From CAIWHR01 sp963734085 (GTDB taxonomy: Bacteria; Pseudomonadota; Gammaproteobacteria; Burkholderiales; Casimicrobiaceae), in the NCBI GenBank assembly GCA_963734085.1, contig CAVTFT010000017.1, forward strand, positions 248,001 to 312,000: a stretch of 64,000 bases of DNA, written 5' to 3'. Positions 1-9,045 of the stretch are shown one piece after another. The notes below the pieces were generated by a model. It saw only the letters and a list, made by a program, of their open reading frames with translations. It was not told the DNA's origin and searched no databases. How positions within the stretch are numbered: the first letter of the stretch is position 1; each line of letters opens with the position of its first letter. Both the position numbers and the translations under genes were made by a program.

Positions 1-1257
1 GCGGCGCAGGATGGCCTGTACTCGGCGCTCGAGAAAAGCGCGGCGGGGTCGCGTGCATCCGTGATCGGCGCCGTGCGCGAGGCGCTGTTTCTCGGCACCG
101 ACCGTGACCGCGTGTTCGGCCGCATCGCCGACCCCGCGGTGAAGGTTCTGACGCTGACCGTTACCGAGAAGGGCTATTGCCACGACCCGGCGACGGGGCA
201 GCTCAATTTCGCGCATCCCGACGTCGTCCACGATCTGGCGCATCCGGAATCGCCGGCGAGCGCGCCAGGCGTCATCGTCGCGGGACTCGCCGCGCGCCGG
301 AAAGCCGCGGCGGGCGCGATCACCGTCGTCTGCTGCGACAATCTTCCGCACAATGGTCGCACGGTGGAAGCCATCGTCGGCGCGTACGCGCGGGCACGCG
401 CCCCGGCGCTCGCCGAATGGATCGGCGCGCACGCCACGTTTCCGTCGACGATGGTCGATCGCATCGTCCCGGCGACGACGGATGCCGATAGCGCCGAGGT
501 GGCGCGAGTGCTGGGGGTCGCCGATGCCGTGCCGGTCGTGTTCGAGCCGTTCCGCCAGTGGGTGCTCGAGGATCGCTTCGTTGCGCCGCGCCCGGCATGG
601 GAAGACGACGGCGCGCAATTCGTCGCGGACGTCGAACCGTTCGAGACGATGAAGCTGCGGCTCCTGAACGGCAGCCACTCGACGCTCGCGTATCTGGGTT
701 TTCTTGCCGGCCACGACTACATCTGGCAGGCGTCATCCGACCCGCAGCTTGCAACGCTGATCGAACGGCAGATGACCGAGGAGATCGTGCCCACGCTGGT
801 CGCGCCGCCGGCGACGGATCTCGCCGCGTACTGCGCGCAACTGCGCACGCGCTTTCGCAATCCCGCGTTGCCGCACCGGACGCAGCAGATCGCGATGGAC
901 GGCTCGCAGAAGCTGCCGCAGCGGCTCCTCGGCACCGTGCGCGACCGGATCGCTGCCGGCGCGTCGTTCGCGCATCTCGCGCTGGCGGTCGCGGGCTGGA
1001 TCCGCTATGCGAGCGGGGTCGACGAGCGCGGCGGCGTCATTGCGGTGTCGGATCCGCTGGCGGCAACGTTTGCATCGATCGCGGCGACGTCGGGGCGCGA
1101 TCCTGCCACGGTCGCCGCAGGCTTTCTCGATCTTCGTCCGGTCTTCGGCGACCTCGCCGCCGACGCCGCGTTCCGCGCCGCGGTCACGCGTAATGTCGTC
1201 GCGCTGTTCCGCGACGGCGTCCGCGCAACGCTCGCCGATCATCTCGCCCGGGAGTGA
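1..1257 (+). CDS. uxuB: Fructuronate reductase / mannitol dehydrogenase family (3' part)
   Basis: NAD-dependent polyol/uronate oxidoreductase of the long-chain mannitol dehydrogenase family. With a uronate isomerase directly downstream, the likely reaction is D-fructuronate to D-mannonate in the cytoplasm. The frame is open from the first base (QDGLYSALEK precedes the first GTG at 61), so the gene begins left of the window. 418 residues are visible, covering most of the C-terminal catalytic domain. The family motif with Lys, Asn and His is seen in MKLRLLNGSHSTLAYLG (nt about 649-699). The stop lies 4 nt before the next ATG, so the two genes form an operon. The choice between fructuronate reductase and mannitol 2-dehydrogenase rests on context. 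Confidence 0.85.
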   Translation, partial: AAQDGLYSALEKSAAGSRASVIGAVREALFLGTDRDRVFGRIADPAVKVLTLTVTEKGYCHDPATGQLNFAHPDVVHDLAHPESPASAPGVIVAGLAARRKAAAGAITVVCCDNLPHNGRTVEAIVGAYARARAPALAEWIGAHATFPSTMVDRIVPATTDADSAEVARVLGVADAVPVVFEPFRQWVLEDRFVAPRPAWEDDGAQFVADVEPFETMKLRLLNGSHSTLAYLGFLAGHDYIWQASSDPQLATLIERQMTEEIVPTLVAPPATDLAAYCAQLRTRFRNPALPHRTQQIAMDGSQKLPQRLLGTVRDRIAAGASFAHLALAVAGWIRYASGVDERGGVIAVSDPLAATFASIAATSGRDPATVAAGFLDLRPVFGDLAADAAFRAAVTRNVVALFRDGVRATLADHLARE

Positions 1258-1261
1258 ATCC

Positions 1262-2680
1262 ATGGCCCCGATCCCGCTCGTTCTCAATCCCGATCGCCTG
1301 TTTCCCGCCGATGCGACGACGCGCGAGCTCGCGCGAGCGCTCTACGGAACGGTGAAGGACCTCCCGATCGTGAGCCCCCATGGCCACACCGATCCGCAAT
1401 GGTTCGCCGACGACGCGCCGTTCGCGAATGCGTCGGCGCTGTTCATCACGCCCGACCACTACGTGTTCCGCATGCTCTACAGCCAAGGCGTCGCGCTCGA
1501 CGATCTCGGCATTCCGCGCAAGGACGGCGGGACCGTGGAGCAGGATGCGCGCAAGATCTGGCGGACTTTCGCCGCGCATTACCACGTGTTTCGCGGCACG
1601 CCGACGAGGCTGTGGCTCGATCACGCGTTCGCGACGGTGTTCGGCATCGGCGAGCGACTGACGCCGGAATCGGCCGACCGCTGCTTCGACCGCATCAATG
1701 CCTGTCTCGCGCAACCGGAATTCCGCCCGCGGGCGCTCTACGAGCGGTTCAACATCGAGGTGCTGGCGACCACCGAATCGCCGCTCGATCCGCTCGCGCA
1801 GCACGCGAAGATCCGCGTGTCGGGCTGGAAAGGGCGCGTCATCACCGCGTACCGGCCCGATCCCGTCGTCGACCCCGAGTTCGACGGCTTCAGCGACAAC
1901 GTGCATGCGCTTGCTGCCCTGACTGGCGAGAACACGGCGACGTGGCGCGGCTATCTCGCCGCGCACAGGAGCCGCCGCGCGTTCTTCAAGACGATGGGCG
2001 CGACATCGACCGATCATGGCCACCCGACGCCGCAAACGTGCGACCTGCCGGAGGCACGCTGCCAGCAGCTCCTCGATCGCGCGCTCGCCGGCAGCACAAC
2101 CGCCGACGAGGCCGAGCAGTTCCGCGGCCAGGTGCTGACCGAGATGGCGCGGATGAGCATCGACGATGACCTGGTGATGCAGATCCATCCGGGCAGCTTC
2201 CGCAATCACAACCCCGCGGTCCTCCGTGCCTACGGTCGCGACAAGGGCGCCGACATCCCGACGCGTACCGATTACGTGCGCGCGTTGAAGCCGCTCCTCG
2301 ATCGTTTCGGCAACGAACGCAATTTCACGCTGATCCTGTTTACGCTGGACGAAACGACGTACGCGCGCGAGCTCGCACCGCTCGCCGGACACTATCCGAT
2401 CCTGAAGCTCGGCCCGCCCTGGTGGTTCCACGACAGCCCGGAGGGCATGCTGCGCTTTCGCGAGCAGGCGACCGAGACGGCAGGGTTCTACAACACGGTC
2501 GGTTTCAACGACGACACCCGCGCGTTCCTGTCGATCCCGGCGCGCCACGACGTCGCGCGGCGCATCGACTGCCGCTTTCTCGCCACCCTCGTCGTCGAGC
2601 ACAGGGTCGGCGAGGACGAAGCGTTCGCGCTCGCGCCGCTGCTCGCGCACGACCTCGCCAAACAGGCGTACAAGCTCTAG
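1262..2680 (+). CDS. uxaC: Uronate isomerase (glucuronate isomerase)
   Basis: Converts D-glucuronate to D-fructuronate (or galacturonate to tagaturonate), the step before the reductase encoded upstream. The 472-residue product matches the family in size and carries the metal-binding HGH element of the amidohydrolase-type barrel near the N terminus (SPHGHTDPQWFADDAPFAN), followed by the LITPDHY-like segment and a late SPEGMLRF segment. The ATG at 1262 was chosen because it follows a GGGAG ribosome binding site and sits 4 nt after uxuB; the same frame stays open further upstream but lies inside uxuB. Immediately after the stop the same frame reads into a pirin remnant. Confidence 0.93.
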   Translation: MAPIPLVLNPDRLFPADATTRELARALYGTVKDLPIVSPHGHTDPQWFADDAPFANASALFITPDHYVFRMLYSQGVALDDLGIPRKDGGTVEQDARKIWRTFAAHYHVFRGTPTRLWLDHAFATVFGIGERLTPESADRCFDRINACLAQPEFRPRALYERFNIEVLATTESPLDPLAQHAKIRVSGWKGRVITAYRPDPVVDPEFDGFSDNVHALAALTGENTATWRGYLAAHRSRRAFFKTMGATSTDHGHPTPQTCDLPEARCQQLLDRALAGSTTADEAEQFRGQVLTEMARMSIDDDLVMQIHPGSFRNHNPAVLRAYGRDKGADIPTRTDYVRALKPLLDRFGNERNFTLILFTLDETTYARELAPLAGHYPILKLGPPWWFHDSPEGMLRFREQATETAGFYNTVGFNDDTRAFLSIPARHDVARRIDCRFLATLVVEHRVGEDEAFALAPLLAHDLAKQAYKL

Positions 2681-2827
2681 CCGCGGGAGTCGCATGTGGC
2701 GCGGGGCAGCGCTGCAGTGAACGGCCTCGCGCTCGGAGCCGGCGACGCGGCGAAACTCACCGCCGAATTCGCGGTCATACTAGATCGCGGCGTGGCCGCG
2801 GAGGTGCTGCTGTTCGACCTCCCCTGA
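2681..2827 (+). pseudogene. C-terminal remnant of a pirin-family gene
   Basis: In the same frame as uxaC, directly after its stop, the DNA reads RESHVARGSAAVNGLALG, then GDAAKLTAE and AEVLLFDLP, ending with TGA at 2825-2827. This resembles the extreme C terminus of YhaK-type pirins (family pattern: VARGSV-x-NG-x-L-x-GDGA ... AEVLLFDL). Only about 48 codons remain; the cupin body and any start region are missing, and the left edge coincides with the uxaC stop. The downstream DoxX gene is a partner I often see beside pirins. I infer a deletion or insertion junction at about 2680. Confidence 0.7.
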
Positions 2828-2843
2828 TTTGTCGGAGGAAGCC

Positions 2844-3293
2844 ATGACTCCATCAAAAGATGTCGCGGCGCTCGTGGGCCGCGTGCTGCTGGCGCTGATC
2901 TTCGTCGTCTCGGGTTTCGGCAAGATCGGCGGTTTCGCGGGTACTGCCGGTTACATCGCGAGCAAGGGGCTGCCGCTGCCGGAGGCTGGCGTGGTGCTGT
3001 CGATTCTGGTCGAGCTTGGCGGCGGCCTGATGCTGATGCTCGGCTGGAGGGCGCGCTGGGCGGCGCTCGCGCTCGCCGTGTTCACCGTCCTCGCTTCGAT
3101 CTTCTTCCACAATTTCTGGACGATGACCGGCGCGGATGCCATGACGAACCAGATCATGTTCCTCAAGAACATTTCGATGATCGGCGGCCTGCTCCTGGTA
3201 TGGGCGTTCGGCCCGGGAAGATACAGCGTCGATCGCAGCGCCCGGGTGGCGTGGGGCGGGCCTGCTCACGCTGACGCGAATTCAGCCCGATAG
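2844..3293 (+). CDS. DoxX family membrane protein
   Basis: Small four-helix integral membrane protein of 149 residues. The N-terminal pattern GRVLLALIFVVSGFGKIGGF is the DoxX signature, followed by hydrophobic stretches at about residues 45-62, 70-88 and 105-122. Family members are linked to thiol or redox stress and quinone-related functions, but no specific activity can be assigned. The ATG at 2844 has a GGAGGAA site 3 nt upstream. A pirin remnant sits just upstream, consistent with an ancestral pirin-doxX pair. It converges on the exporter operon on the minus strand. Confidence 0.88.
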   Translation: MTPSKDVAALVGRVLLALIFVVSGFGKIGGFAGTAGYIASKGLPLPEAGVVLSILVELGGGLMLMLGWRARWAALALAVFTVLASIFFHNFWTMTGADAMTNQIMFLKNISMIGGLLLVWAFGPGRYSVDRSARVAWGGPAHADANSAR

Positions 3294-3392
3294 TCACCGG
3301 CCCACCGTTGACGAGCGCCGCCCGCATCGTCTCCCCAATTGCGCTTGGAGGTCGTGCGCCGGAGTTCCGGTCGCTCTGCTCCCGGCCTGCCG

Positions 3393-4121
3393 CTACCCGC
3401 GGCGCACGACGTTCGCGTTGGGGCGGTCGCCGACGATGCGCCCGTCGACGAGCTCGACGATGCGATCGCAGCGCTGTGCGAGGCGCAGATCGTGCGTGAC
3501 GATCAGGAACGCCGTGCCGATCGATGCATTAACCTCGCGCATCAAGTCGAATACGACGTCGGCATTCTCGGTGTCCAGGTTGCCGCTCGGCTCGTCGGCG
3601 AGCACGAGCGCGGGATCCATCGCGAGCGCGCGCGCGATCGCCACGCGCTGCTGCTGCCCGCCGGAAATGTCGGACGCCTTGTGGTCGCGCCAGCGGCTGA
3701 GGCCAACCCGGTCGAGCAACGCCGCAGCGGCCTGACGCATTTCGTCGTTCGCCCTGCCGCGCGCCGCGAGCATCGGCAGCATTACGTTTTCGAGCGCCGT
3801 GAACGCCGGCAGCAGGTGGTGGTACTGGAAGATGAAGCCGATGGCGCGCCCGCGCAACCGGGTGGCCTCGATCTCGGACAGCGCGTCCGCCTCCTGCTCC
3901 GCGACGACCAGCCGCCCCGTGTTGGGCCGGTCGAGGAGTCCGATGAGGTTCAGCAACGTCGTCTTCCCCGATCCCGAAGGTCCGATCAACGCCGCGAATT
4001 CGCCCTGCCGCAGCACGAGGTCGATGCCGTGGAGGACCTCGACCTCGACCGGCGTCCCGACGCCGTAGGATTTGCGCACGCCGACGAGACGCAATGTTTC
4101 GCGCGGCAGCACTTCAGCCAC
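3393..4121 (-). CDS. ABC transporter ATP-binding protein, LolD/MacB/DevA type
   Basis: Cytoplasmic ATPase of a MacB/DevBCA-like exporter, 242 residues. Walker A is GPSGSGKTT, the signature is ISGGQQQRVAIARAL, Walker B with the following residues reads ALVLADEPSGNLD, and the H-loop is IVTHD. The GNLD motif is typical of the LolCDE/MacB ATPase family. The GTG at 4121 was chosen because it overlaps the permease stop by 8 nt and removes an unlikely N-terminal extension. It is the last gene of a tightly coupled operon (HlyD adaptor, permease, ATPase). The substrate is unknown. Confidence 0.9.
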   Translation of the reverse strand: MAEVLPRETLRLVGVRKSYGVGTPVEVEVLHGIDLVLRQGEFAALIGPSGSGKTTLLNLIGLLDRPNTGRLVVAEQEADALSEIEATRLRGRAIGFIFQYHHLLPAFTALENVMLPMLAARGRANDEMRQAAAALLDRVGLSRWRDHKASDISGGQQQRVAIARALAMDPALVLADEPSGNLDTENADVVFDLMREVNASIGTAFLIVTHDLRLAQRCDRIVELVDGRIVGDRPNANVVRRG

Positions 4122-5340
4122 GGATCGCCACCGCCGGATCGAGCGCCGCCGCCCGCCGCGCCGGGACCACGGCCGCGAGGATGCCCACGAGCGTCGCCGC
4201 CATGCATGCGAGCACGAACAGCGAGGGCTCGATGACAACGATGAACAGTGGCGTGCCGTCCGGATTCTTCGCAACACCGCGCCACAGCAGCAGGAAGCCC
4301 CACGCGAGCAGCGACCCGGCGAGCGAGCCCACGAGTCCCATGAATCCGCCCTGGAGGAGGAACAGGCGCAGCACCTGGCTGCGCCGCGTCCCCATCGCCC
4401 GCAGGATGCCGATCTCCTTGGATTTCTGCACCACCGACACCACGAGCACGCTGGCGATGCCGAGCGCGACGGTGAGGCCCACGAAGATCCGGATCAGCGT
4501 GTTGGCGAGAATCTGGGCCGCCATTGCGCTGAAGAACTGGGCGTTGGTGCTGATCCAGCTGTCGACGTGGAAATCGCCACTGTCGCGCACTTCCCGCGCG
4601 ATGATCTCCGCCGCGAACGGGTCGCGAATCTTGACGTCGAGACTGGTCGCGCCACCGACCAGGTCAAGCAGGTTCTGCGCGGTGCGCAGCGCGACGTAGA
4701 CATTGCGTTCGTTGATGCCCTTGTTGCCGAAATCGAAGATACCGATCACCGTCAACGTCGAATTGATCCCGCCCGCCGTGGCGAGTACGAGCTTGTCGCC
4801 CACGGTCGTGCCGAGGTCCTTCGCGAGCTCCGCGCCGATGATGATGTCGATCGGCCCCACATCGTCGCGACCGGCGACGATCTTCTCCGGCAAGGCAATC
4901 ACCTTGAAGTAAGACTCGGGCTCGATCCCGATGAGGGAGACCGCCTTCGTCGCCTCGCCGCGCTGCGCGAAGCCGGGGCCGGTAACGACCGGGGTTACGC
5001 CGATCACGTCCGGAATCCGGGCGACCTCGACGCGGACCTTCTGCCACTGGTCAACCGAGCGGAGCTGCTGCGAACGTGGCTGGACCTGCGCAGCAACGGC
5101 GGCCGCCTCGCCGCCGCGCAGCGGCCGCGCAACCTGATCCGGCGCGAGGACCTGGATCGGCGCCTGGTAGTTGAGCGTGCGACGGATGATGTTCGCCTGC
5201 ATTCCGGCGAGTAGCGCCGACATGAAGATGATGACACCGGCGCCCAGCGCGACACCGAAAATGATGAGCAGCGTCTGCGTCAGGCCCTCGCGCATGAAGC
5301 GGAACGCGACGATCCATTCGAAGAACCCCAGCGGGTTCAT
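4114..5340 (-). CDS. ABC transporter permease, FtsX/MacB (DevC-like)
   Basis: Inner-membrane permease of 408 residues with the MacB-type layout: one helix at about residues 20-43, a large periplasmic domain (about 45-275), then three C-terminal helices within FtsX motifs at about 285-400 ending VPARRAAALDPAVAIRG. The ending with DP-x-x-A-[LI]-R is characteristic of FtsX-family permeases. The ATG at 5340 overlaps the adaptor gene by 4 nt (ATGA). The periplasmic region is expected to contact the HlyD-like adaptor. Substrate not predictable from sequence. Confidence 0.88.
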   Translation of the reverse strand: MNPLGFFEWIVAFRFMREGLTQTLLIIFGVALGAGVIIFMSALLAGMQANIIRRTLNYQAPIQVLAPDQVARPLRGGEAAAVAAQVQPRSQQLRSVDQWQKVRVEVARIPDVIGVTPVVTGPGFAQRGEATKAVSLIGIEPESYFKVIALPEKIVAGRDDVGPIDIIIGAELAKDLGTTVGDKLVLATAGGINSTLTVIGIFDFGNKGINERNVYVALRTAQNLLDLVGGATSLDVKIRDPFAAEIIAREVRDSGDFHVDSWISTNAQFFSAMAAQILANTLIRIFVGLTVALGIASVLVVSVVQKSKEIGILRAMGTRRSQVLRLFLLQGGFMGLVGSLAGSLLAWGFLLLWRGVAKNPDGTPLFIVVIEPSLFVLACMAATLVGILAAVVPARRAAALDPAVAIRG

Positions 5341-6641
5341 CGACCGTTGGGGATGACGGCGACGGTGCGCACCCGCTGCCCCGATAGCACGCTGCCCGCC
5401 CCTGCGATCAGCCGGTCGCCTGCCGCGACACCTTCGCGGATTTCGACACCGCCCTGGCCCCTGAGCCCGAGGGTGATGGGCTTCTTCACCGCGCGGTGGC
5501 CGACGATCGCGAGGACCCACGGATTCGCGCTGGCCGCGTCGAACACCGCATCGGCGGGCGCGACCAACGTGTCGGCGCGCCGCGCGATCTCGATGTCCAC
5601 CGACACGGTCATGTCCTGACGCAGGTACGGCGGCGGCTCGGGGACGCGCAGCTTGACCTCGACCGAGCCGCGCAGGGCGTCGACTCCCGGATTGATGTAG
5701 AAGAGCTCCGCGGCGAACCGCTCGGCCGGGTACGCATCGGCCGAGGCGAGCGCCTTCTGCCCGAGCTTCAATTGCGAGAGATTCTTCTCGTCGATCTGCA
5801 CAATGATCTGCGTCTCTCCGGCAGGCGCGAGGACCATGAGCTCCTTGCCGGGCTGCACGACGTCGCCCGCCTCGACGTTGCGGGCAATCAGCACGCCCGC
5901 GGCCGGCGCGCGGATGGCGGTCTGCTCGAGGCGCACGTTGGCTGCGCCGAGCGCCGCTTGCGCCTGCGCGAGGGCAGTCTGCGCCATCACGTAATCGCTG
6001 CCGCTCGGCGCATTCGTCTCGACCTGCAGACGCGCCGCCCTGAGCTGGCTTTCCGCGACGTCCAGATTTCGCTTCGCGTCGTCCAGCGCCGACTGGCTGA
6101 TGAAGCCCTTCGCGGTCAAGTCCTGATTCCGTTCGTACTGCTGGCGCGCCAGCCGCAGGTTGGCCTCCGCCTGAACCAACGCTTGCTCCGCTGCGGGCAG
6201 GCCCACTTCGCGCATCTGACGGAGCTTTGCCTGCGCCTGCTCGACCGCAGCCTGCGCCTGTGCCACGGCGGCGCGCTCGTCGCGATCGTCGAGCAGGATC
6301 AGCACGTCGCCGCCGTGCACGGACTGACCCTCGTCAACAGGGATGCGCGCGATGCGTTCGGTGATCACCGCGCCGACCGACACGCGCAGCGGCGTCATCA
6401 CGCGGCCGCTGGCGACGACCGTCTGCACGATGCCGCTGCGCACGACCTCGCGCACGTCGACCGGCGCGCCGAAGATCGTGTCGCGGAACGCGAAGACGCC
6501 GGCGGCGACGATGGCGATGGCAACGAGCGCACGGGTGACCCACGGGCGCGGAAGGGCGGCCAGGCGCCTGGAAAATCCGGCACGCCAGCGGGAAAGAGAG
6601 GCGATCGGCATCGAATGGGCTTCGCCGCAATGGAATTTCAT
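5337..6641 (-). CDS. HlyD-family periplasmic adaptor (membrane fusion protein)
   Basis: Periplasmic adaptor of the tripartite exporter, about 434 residues. It has a single N-terminal transmembrane anchor (RALVAIAIVAAGVFAFRDTIF), a first lipoyl half (IPVDEGQSVHGGDVLILLDD), long Ala/Gln-rich coiled-coil hairpins over about residues 110-220, and the second lipoyl half (AIRAPAAGVLIARNVEAGDVV), followed by beta-barrel and membrane-proximal domains. It is the first gene of the operon. Start choice is uncertain: GTG 6647, ATG 6641 and ATG 6611 are all in frame and none has a strong ribosome binding site. No TolC-like gene lies nearby. Confidence 0.87.
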   Translation of the reverse strand: MKFHCGEAHSMPIASLSRWRAGFSRRLAALPRPWVTRALVAIAIVAAGVFAFRDTIFGAPVDVREVVRSGIVQTVVASGRVMTPLRVSVGAVITERIARIPVDEGQSVHGGDVLILLDDRDERAAVAQAQAAVEQAQAKLRQMREVGLPAAEQALVQAEANLRLARQQYERNQDLTAKGFISQSALDDAKRNLDVAESQLRAARLQVETNAPSGSDYVMAQTALAQAQAALGAANVRLEQTAIRAPAAGVLIARNVEAGDVVQPGKELMVLAPAGETQIIVQIDEKNLSQLKLGQKALASADAYPAERFAAELFYINPGVDALRGSVEVKLRVPEPPPYLRQDMTVSVDIEIARRADTLVAPADAVFDAASANPWVLAIVGHRAVKKPITLGLRGQGGVEIREGVAAGDRLIAGAGSVLSGQRVRTVAVIPNGR

Positions 6642-6732
6642 TATCACGGGGTTCCCGCCGCCGGCCCTTGATCCGGAGCAATGGTACGTGCTCGCAGCGG
6701 TGGGCTCGGCTCGCCGTGGCGGCCGGCCGGTG

Positions 6733-7185
6733 CTACTCGCGCTGCCGCGAGTCGAGCCAGAGCGTCACCGGGCCGTCATTGACGAGCTCGACCTGCATGG
6801 CGGCGCCGAAGACACCCGCTTGCACGGGCTTCCCCAGCTCGCGCGCGAGCGCGTCTACGAAGGCCTCGAATTTCGGCGCCGCGATCGCTGGCGGCGCTGC
6901 TGCCGACCACGACGGCCGGTTGCCTTTCTTTGTCGAGGCGAACAGCGTGAACTGGCTGACCGCGAGAATCTCGCCGCCGATCGCGACCACCGAGCGGTTC
7001 ATCACCGCCGCGGCGTCGTCGAAGATGCGCAGCGCGACGATCTTCCGGGCAAGCCAGTCGCGATCGTCGTCGGTATCGTCGGCGCCCATGCCGGCGAGGA
7101 CGAGCAGGCCGGGCCCGATCGCGCCGACGACCTTGCCATCGACGCTGACCCTGGCTTCGCGCACGCGCTGGACGAGGGCCCTCAA
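6733..7185 (-). CDS. dtd: D-aminoacyl-tRNA deacylase
   Basis: Hydrolyses D-amino acids from mischarged tRNA. The 150-residue product matches the family length and starts LRALVQRVREARVSVDGKVVG. The catalytic SQFTLFA motif and the C-terminal cis-Gly-Pro element (VNDGPVTLWLDS) are both present. The TTG at 7185 was chosen because it gives the conserved family N terminus and has a GAGGG site 7 nt upstream. It lies 20 nt downstream of the small exported-protein gene on the same strand, so the two are probably co-transcribed. Confidence 0.93.
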   Translation of the reverse strand: MRALVQRVREARVSVDGKVVGAIGPGLLVLAGMGADDTDDDRDWLARKIVALRIFDDAAAVMNRSVVAIGGEILAVSQFTLFASTKKGNRPSWSAAAPPAIAAPKFEAFVDALARELGKPVQAGVFGAAMQVELVNDGPVTLWLDSRQRE

Positions 7186-7205
7186 CGCGCCGCCCTCATC
7201 CCGCC

Positions 7206-7754
7206 CTATTTTCTTGCCGTCCGGCGCTCCACGTCGGTGACGATCCCGTCGGTGAGCGTCATCGTCGTCACCATGCCCGGATCGCCCTCGGTGGGAAGCC
7301 ACGTCCAGCGCAGCTGCTTGTCGTTCGGCTTACCGCTCATGACGTCGGGCGAGCCAAGCTTCGCCAAGACTTCGGCTTCGGTCATGCCAACGCGGGCATG
7401 CTGGCGCTCCGAAGGGTCGCCCTTGCCCTTGGCGGCAGGGGCGGCCTTCGGGGCTTTTTCGGCGGTTTCGTTCGCTTTCGCGCGGCTCGTCGGCGTGACA
7501 GTCGGATTCGCGCCGGGACGATTGCCGGGAAGCACGGTGATTTCCGGAGGATTGGTCTGGAAGTTGCGCAACTCCTTGCCGGGAGGGCAGGGCATTTCCT
7601 GGTAAACGGGTGAGCCGCCGTCGCCGGCGCATTTGTAGACGTCGGCATTGGCGGCCGTCGTGATGACTGCGACGGCGGCGAGCGCAACCTGCGCGGGAAC
7701 GCGGAGCCGTTCAAGCGGTCCGAATGGCATTGCCGATCTTCGACGCGTTGACAT
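7206..7754 (-). CDS. Exported DUF4124-like / SmpA-like protein
   Basis: A 182-residue protein with a signal peptide (RVPAQVALAAVAVITTAANA, cleavage before DVYKC). The mature start DVYKCAGDGGSPVYQEMPCPPG is DUF4124-like with a Cys pair. A Pro/Ala/Lys-rich linker follows (about residues 85-115). The C-terminal part, VGMTEAEVLAKLGSPD to DGIVTDVERR, resembles the SmpA/OmlA (BamE) fold. It probably acts in the periplasm; no function is known. Starts at 7754 or at the ATG at 7730 are both possible. It is divergent from the aminotransferase gene. Confidence 0.75.
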   Translation of the reverse strand: MSTRRRSAMPFGPLERLRVPAQVALAAVAVITTAANADVYKCAGDGGSPVYQEMPCPPGKELRNFQTNPPEITVLPGNRPGANPTVTPTSRAKANETAEKAPKAAPAAKGKGDPSERQHARVGMTEAEVLAKLGSPDVMSGKPNDKQLRWTWLPTEGDPGMVTTMTLTDGIVTDVERRTARK

Positions 7755-7842
7755 GAGGCCATCCAAGGACGCCGCAGGTGACTGCTGCGGGGCGCAACCA
7801 TTACCATAACGCTTTTTGCGCCCTTCCGGTCTATCCCCTTCG

Positions 7843-9045
7843 ATGGCGTCCCGCTCCGCCCTTGCCGCGCGCGTCGCTGCCATCGCGCCGTTCCACGTGA
7901 TGGAAGTGCAGACGGCCGCGCGAGCGCTCGAAGCCGCCGGCCGCAGCGTCGTCCACATGGAGATCGGCGAGCCCGATTTTCCGACGCCGGCGCCGGTCCT
8001 CGCGGCTGCGGTGCGCGGGCTCGACGCCGGCGACATCTACTATACGTCCGCGCTCGGCCTGCCCGAGCTCCGTGCCGCAATCGCACGCCATTACGCGGAA
8101 CGCTTCGGCGTACGCGTCGCTCCCGAGCGCGTGATCGTCACCGCCGGCTCGTCGGCCGCGCTTTTGCTCGTGATGGCGCTCGTCGTGGACCGCGGCGATG
8201 CGATCCTCCTCTCCGACCCCGGCTACCCGTGCAATCGCCATTTCGTCCGCGTGCTCGAGGGCGATCCCGTCGGGATTCCCGTCGGCCCCGAATCGCGCTA
8301 CCAGCTTACCGCCGAATCGATTGCGCGCGCATGGACGACGCGCACGCGGGGCGCGTTGATCGCGTCGCCGTCGAACCCGACCGGCACGCAGGTGCCGGCT
8401 GAAGAAATGAACCGTATCGCGGCGGCGGTGGCGGCGCGCGGCGGCCATCTCATCGTCGACGAAATCTATCTCGGCCTCTCCTACGACGGCGAGCCGCGCT
8501 CGGCGTTGACGACGGCCGCGGCGAATGCGGACGACCTCTTCATCGTTTCGAGCTTCTCCAAGTACTTCAACATGACCGGCTGGCGCCTGGGCTGGATCGT
8601 CGCGCCCGAGCGCCACGTGCGCGACCTGGAAAAGCTCGCGCAGAACCTCTACATCTCGCCGCCCACGCTGTCGCAGCGCGCGGCGCTTGCGTGCTTTACC
8701 CCGGAGACGCTCGCGATCGTCGAGGAACGCCGCCGCGCGTTCCGCGAACGGCGCGATTTCCTGGTCCCCGCGCTGCGCGAGCTGGGTTTCGGCATCCCGG
8801 TGACGCCGACGGGGGGCTTTTTCGTCTATGCGGACAGCTCGGGCTTCGCTGCCGACAGCGAGCGCTTCTGTCGCGAGGTGCTCGAAGGCGCAGGGGTCGC
8901 GATCACGCCCGGGATCGACTTCGGAGCGCATCGTGCGAGTGCGCATGTGCGTTTCGCGTACACGATCGAAATGGCGAAGCTCGAGGACGGCGTCGCGCGG
9001 CTTTCGCGTTTCCTCGGCGACCGGACACGGGCGGCGCTGGCATGA
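7843..9045 (+). CDS. PLP-dependent class I/II aminotransferase
   Basis: Cytoplasmic fold-type I aminotransferase of 400 residues. Family landmarks visible in order are EIGEPDFPTP, the Y-Y-T-x-x-x-G-L-P-E-L segment, SNPTG, DEIY, the PLP lysine in SSFSKYFNMTGWRLGW, and an arginine in the C-terminal VRFAYT strand. Substrate preference (alanine, aspartate or aromatic) cannot be read with confidence. The ATG at 7843 gives the expected N terminus. The stop overlaps the following peptidase ATG by 4 nt, so the two are translationally coupled. Confidence 0.9.
   Translation: MASRSALAARVAAIAPFHVMEVQTAARALEAAGRSVVHMEIGEPDFPTPAPVLAAAVRGLDAGDIYYTSALGLPELRAAIARHYAERFGVRVAPERVIVTAGSSAALLLVMALVVDRGDAILLSDPGYPCNRHFVRVLEGDPVGIPVGPESRYQLTAESIARAWTTRTRGALIASPSNPTGTQVPAEEMNRIAAAVAARGGHLIVDEIYLGLSYDGEPRSALTTAAANADDLFIVSSFSKYFNMTGWRLGWIVAPERHVRDLEKLAQNLYISPPTLSQRAALACFTPETLAIVEERRRAFRERRDFLVPALRELGFGIPVTPTGGFFVYADSSGFAADSERFCREVLEGAGVAITPGIDFGAHRASAHVRFAYTIEMAKLEDGVARLSRFLGDRTRAALA

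Noticed and set aside
1184..2695. 503-codon open frame on the minus strand opposite uxaC
   Set aside because: High-GC shadow: Arg/Glu/Val-rich with no domain, and the plus strand has a clear uronate isomerase.
4072..5214. 380-codon plus-strand open frame opposite the exporter permease
   Set aside because: Low-complexity Arg/Asp/His composition; the minus-strand permease has real FtsX motifs.
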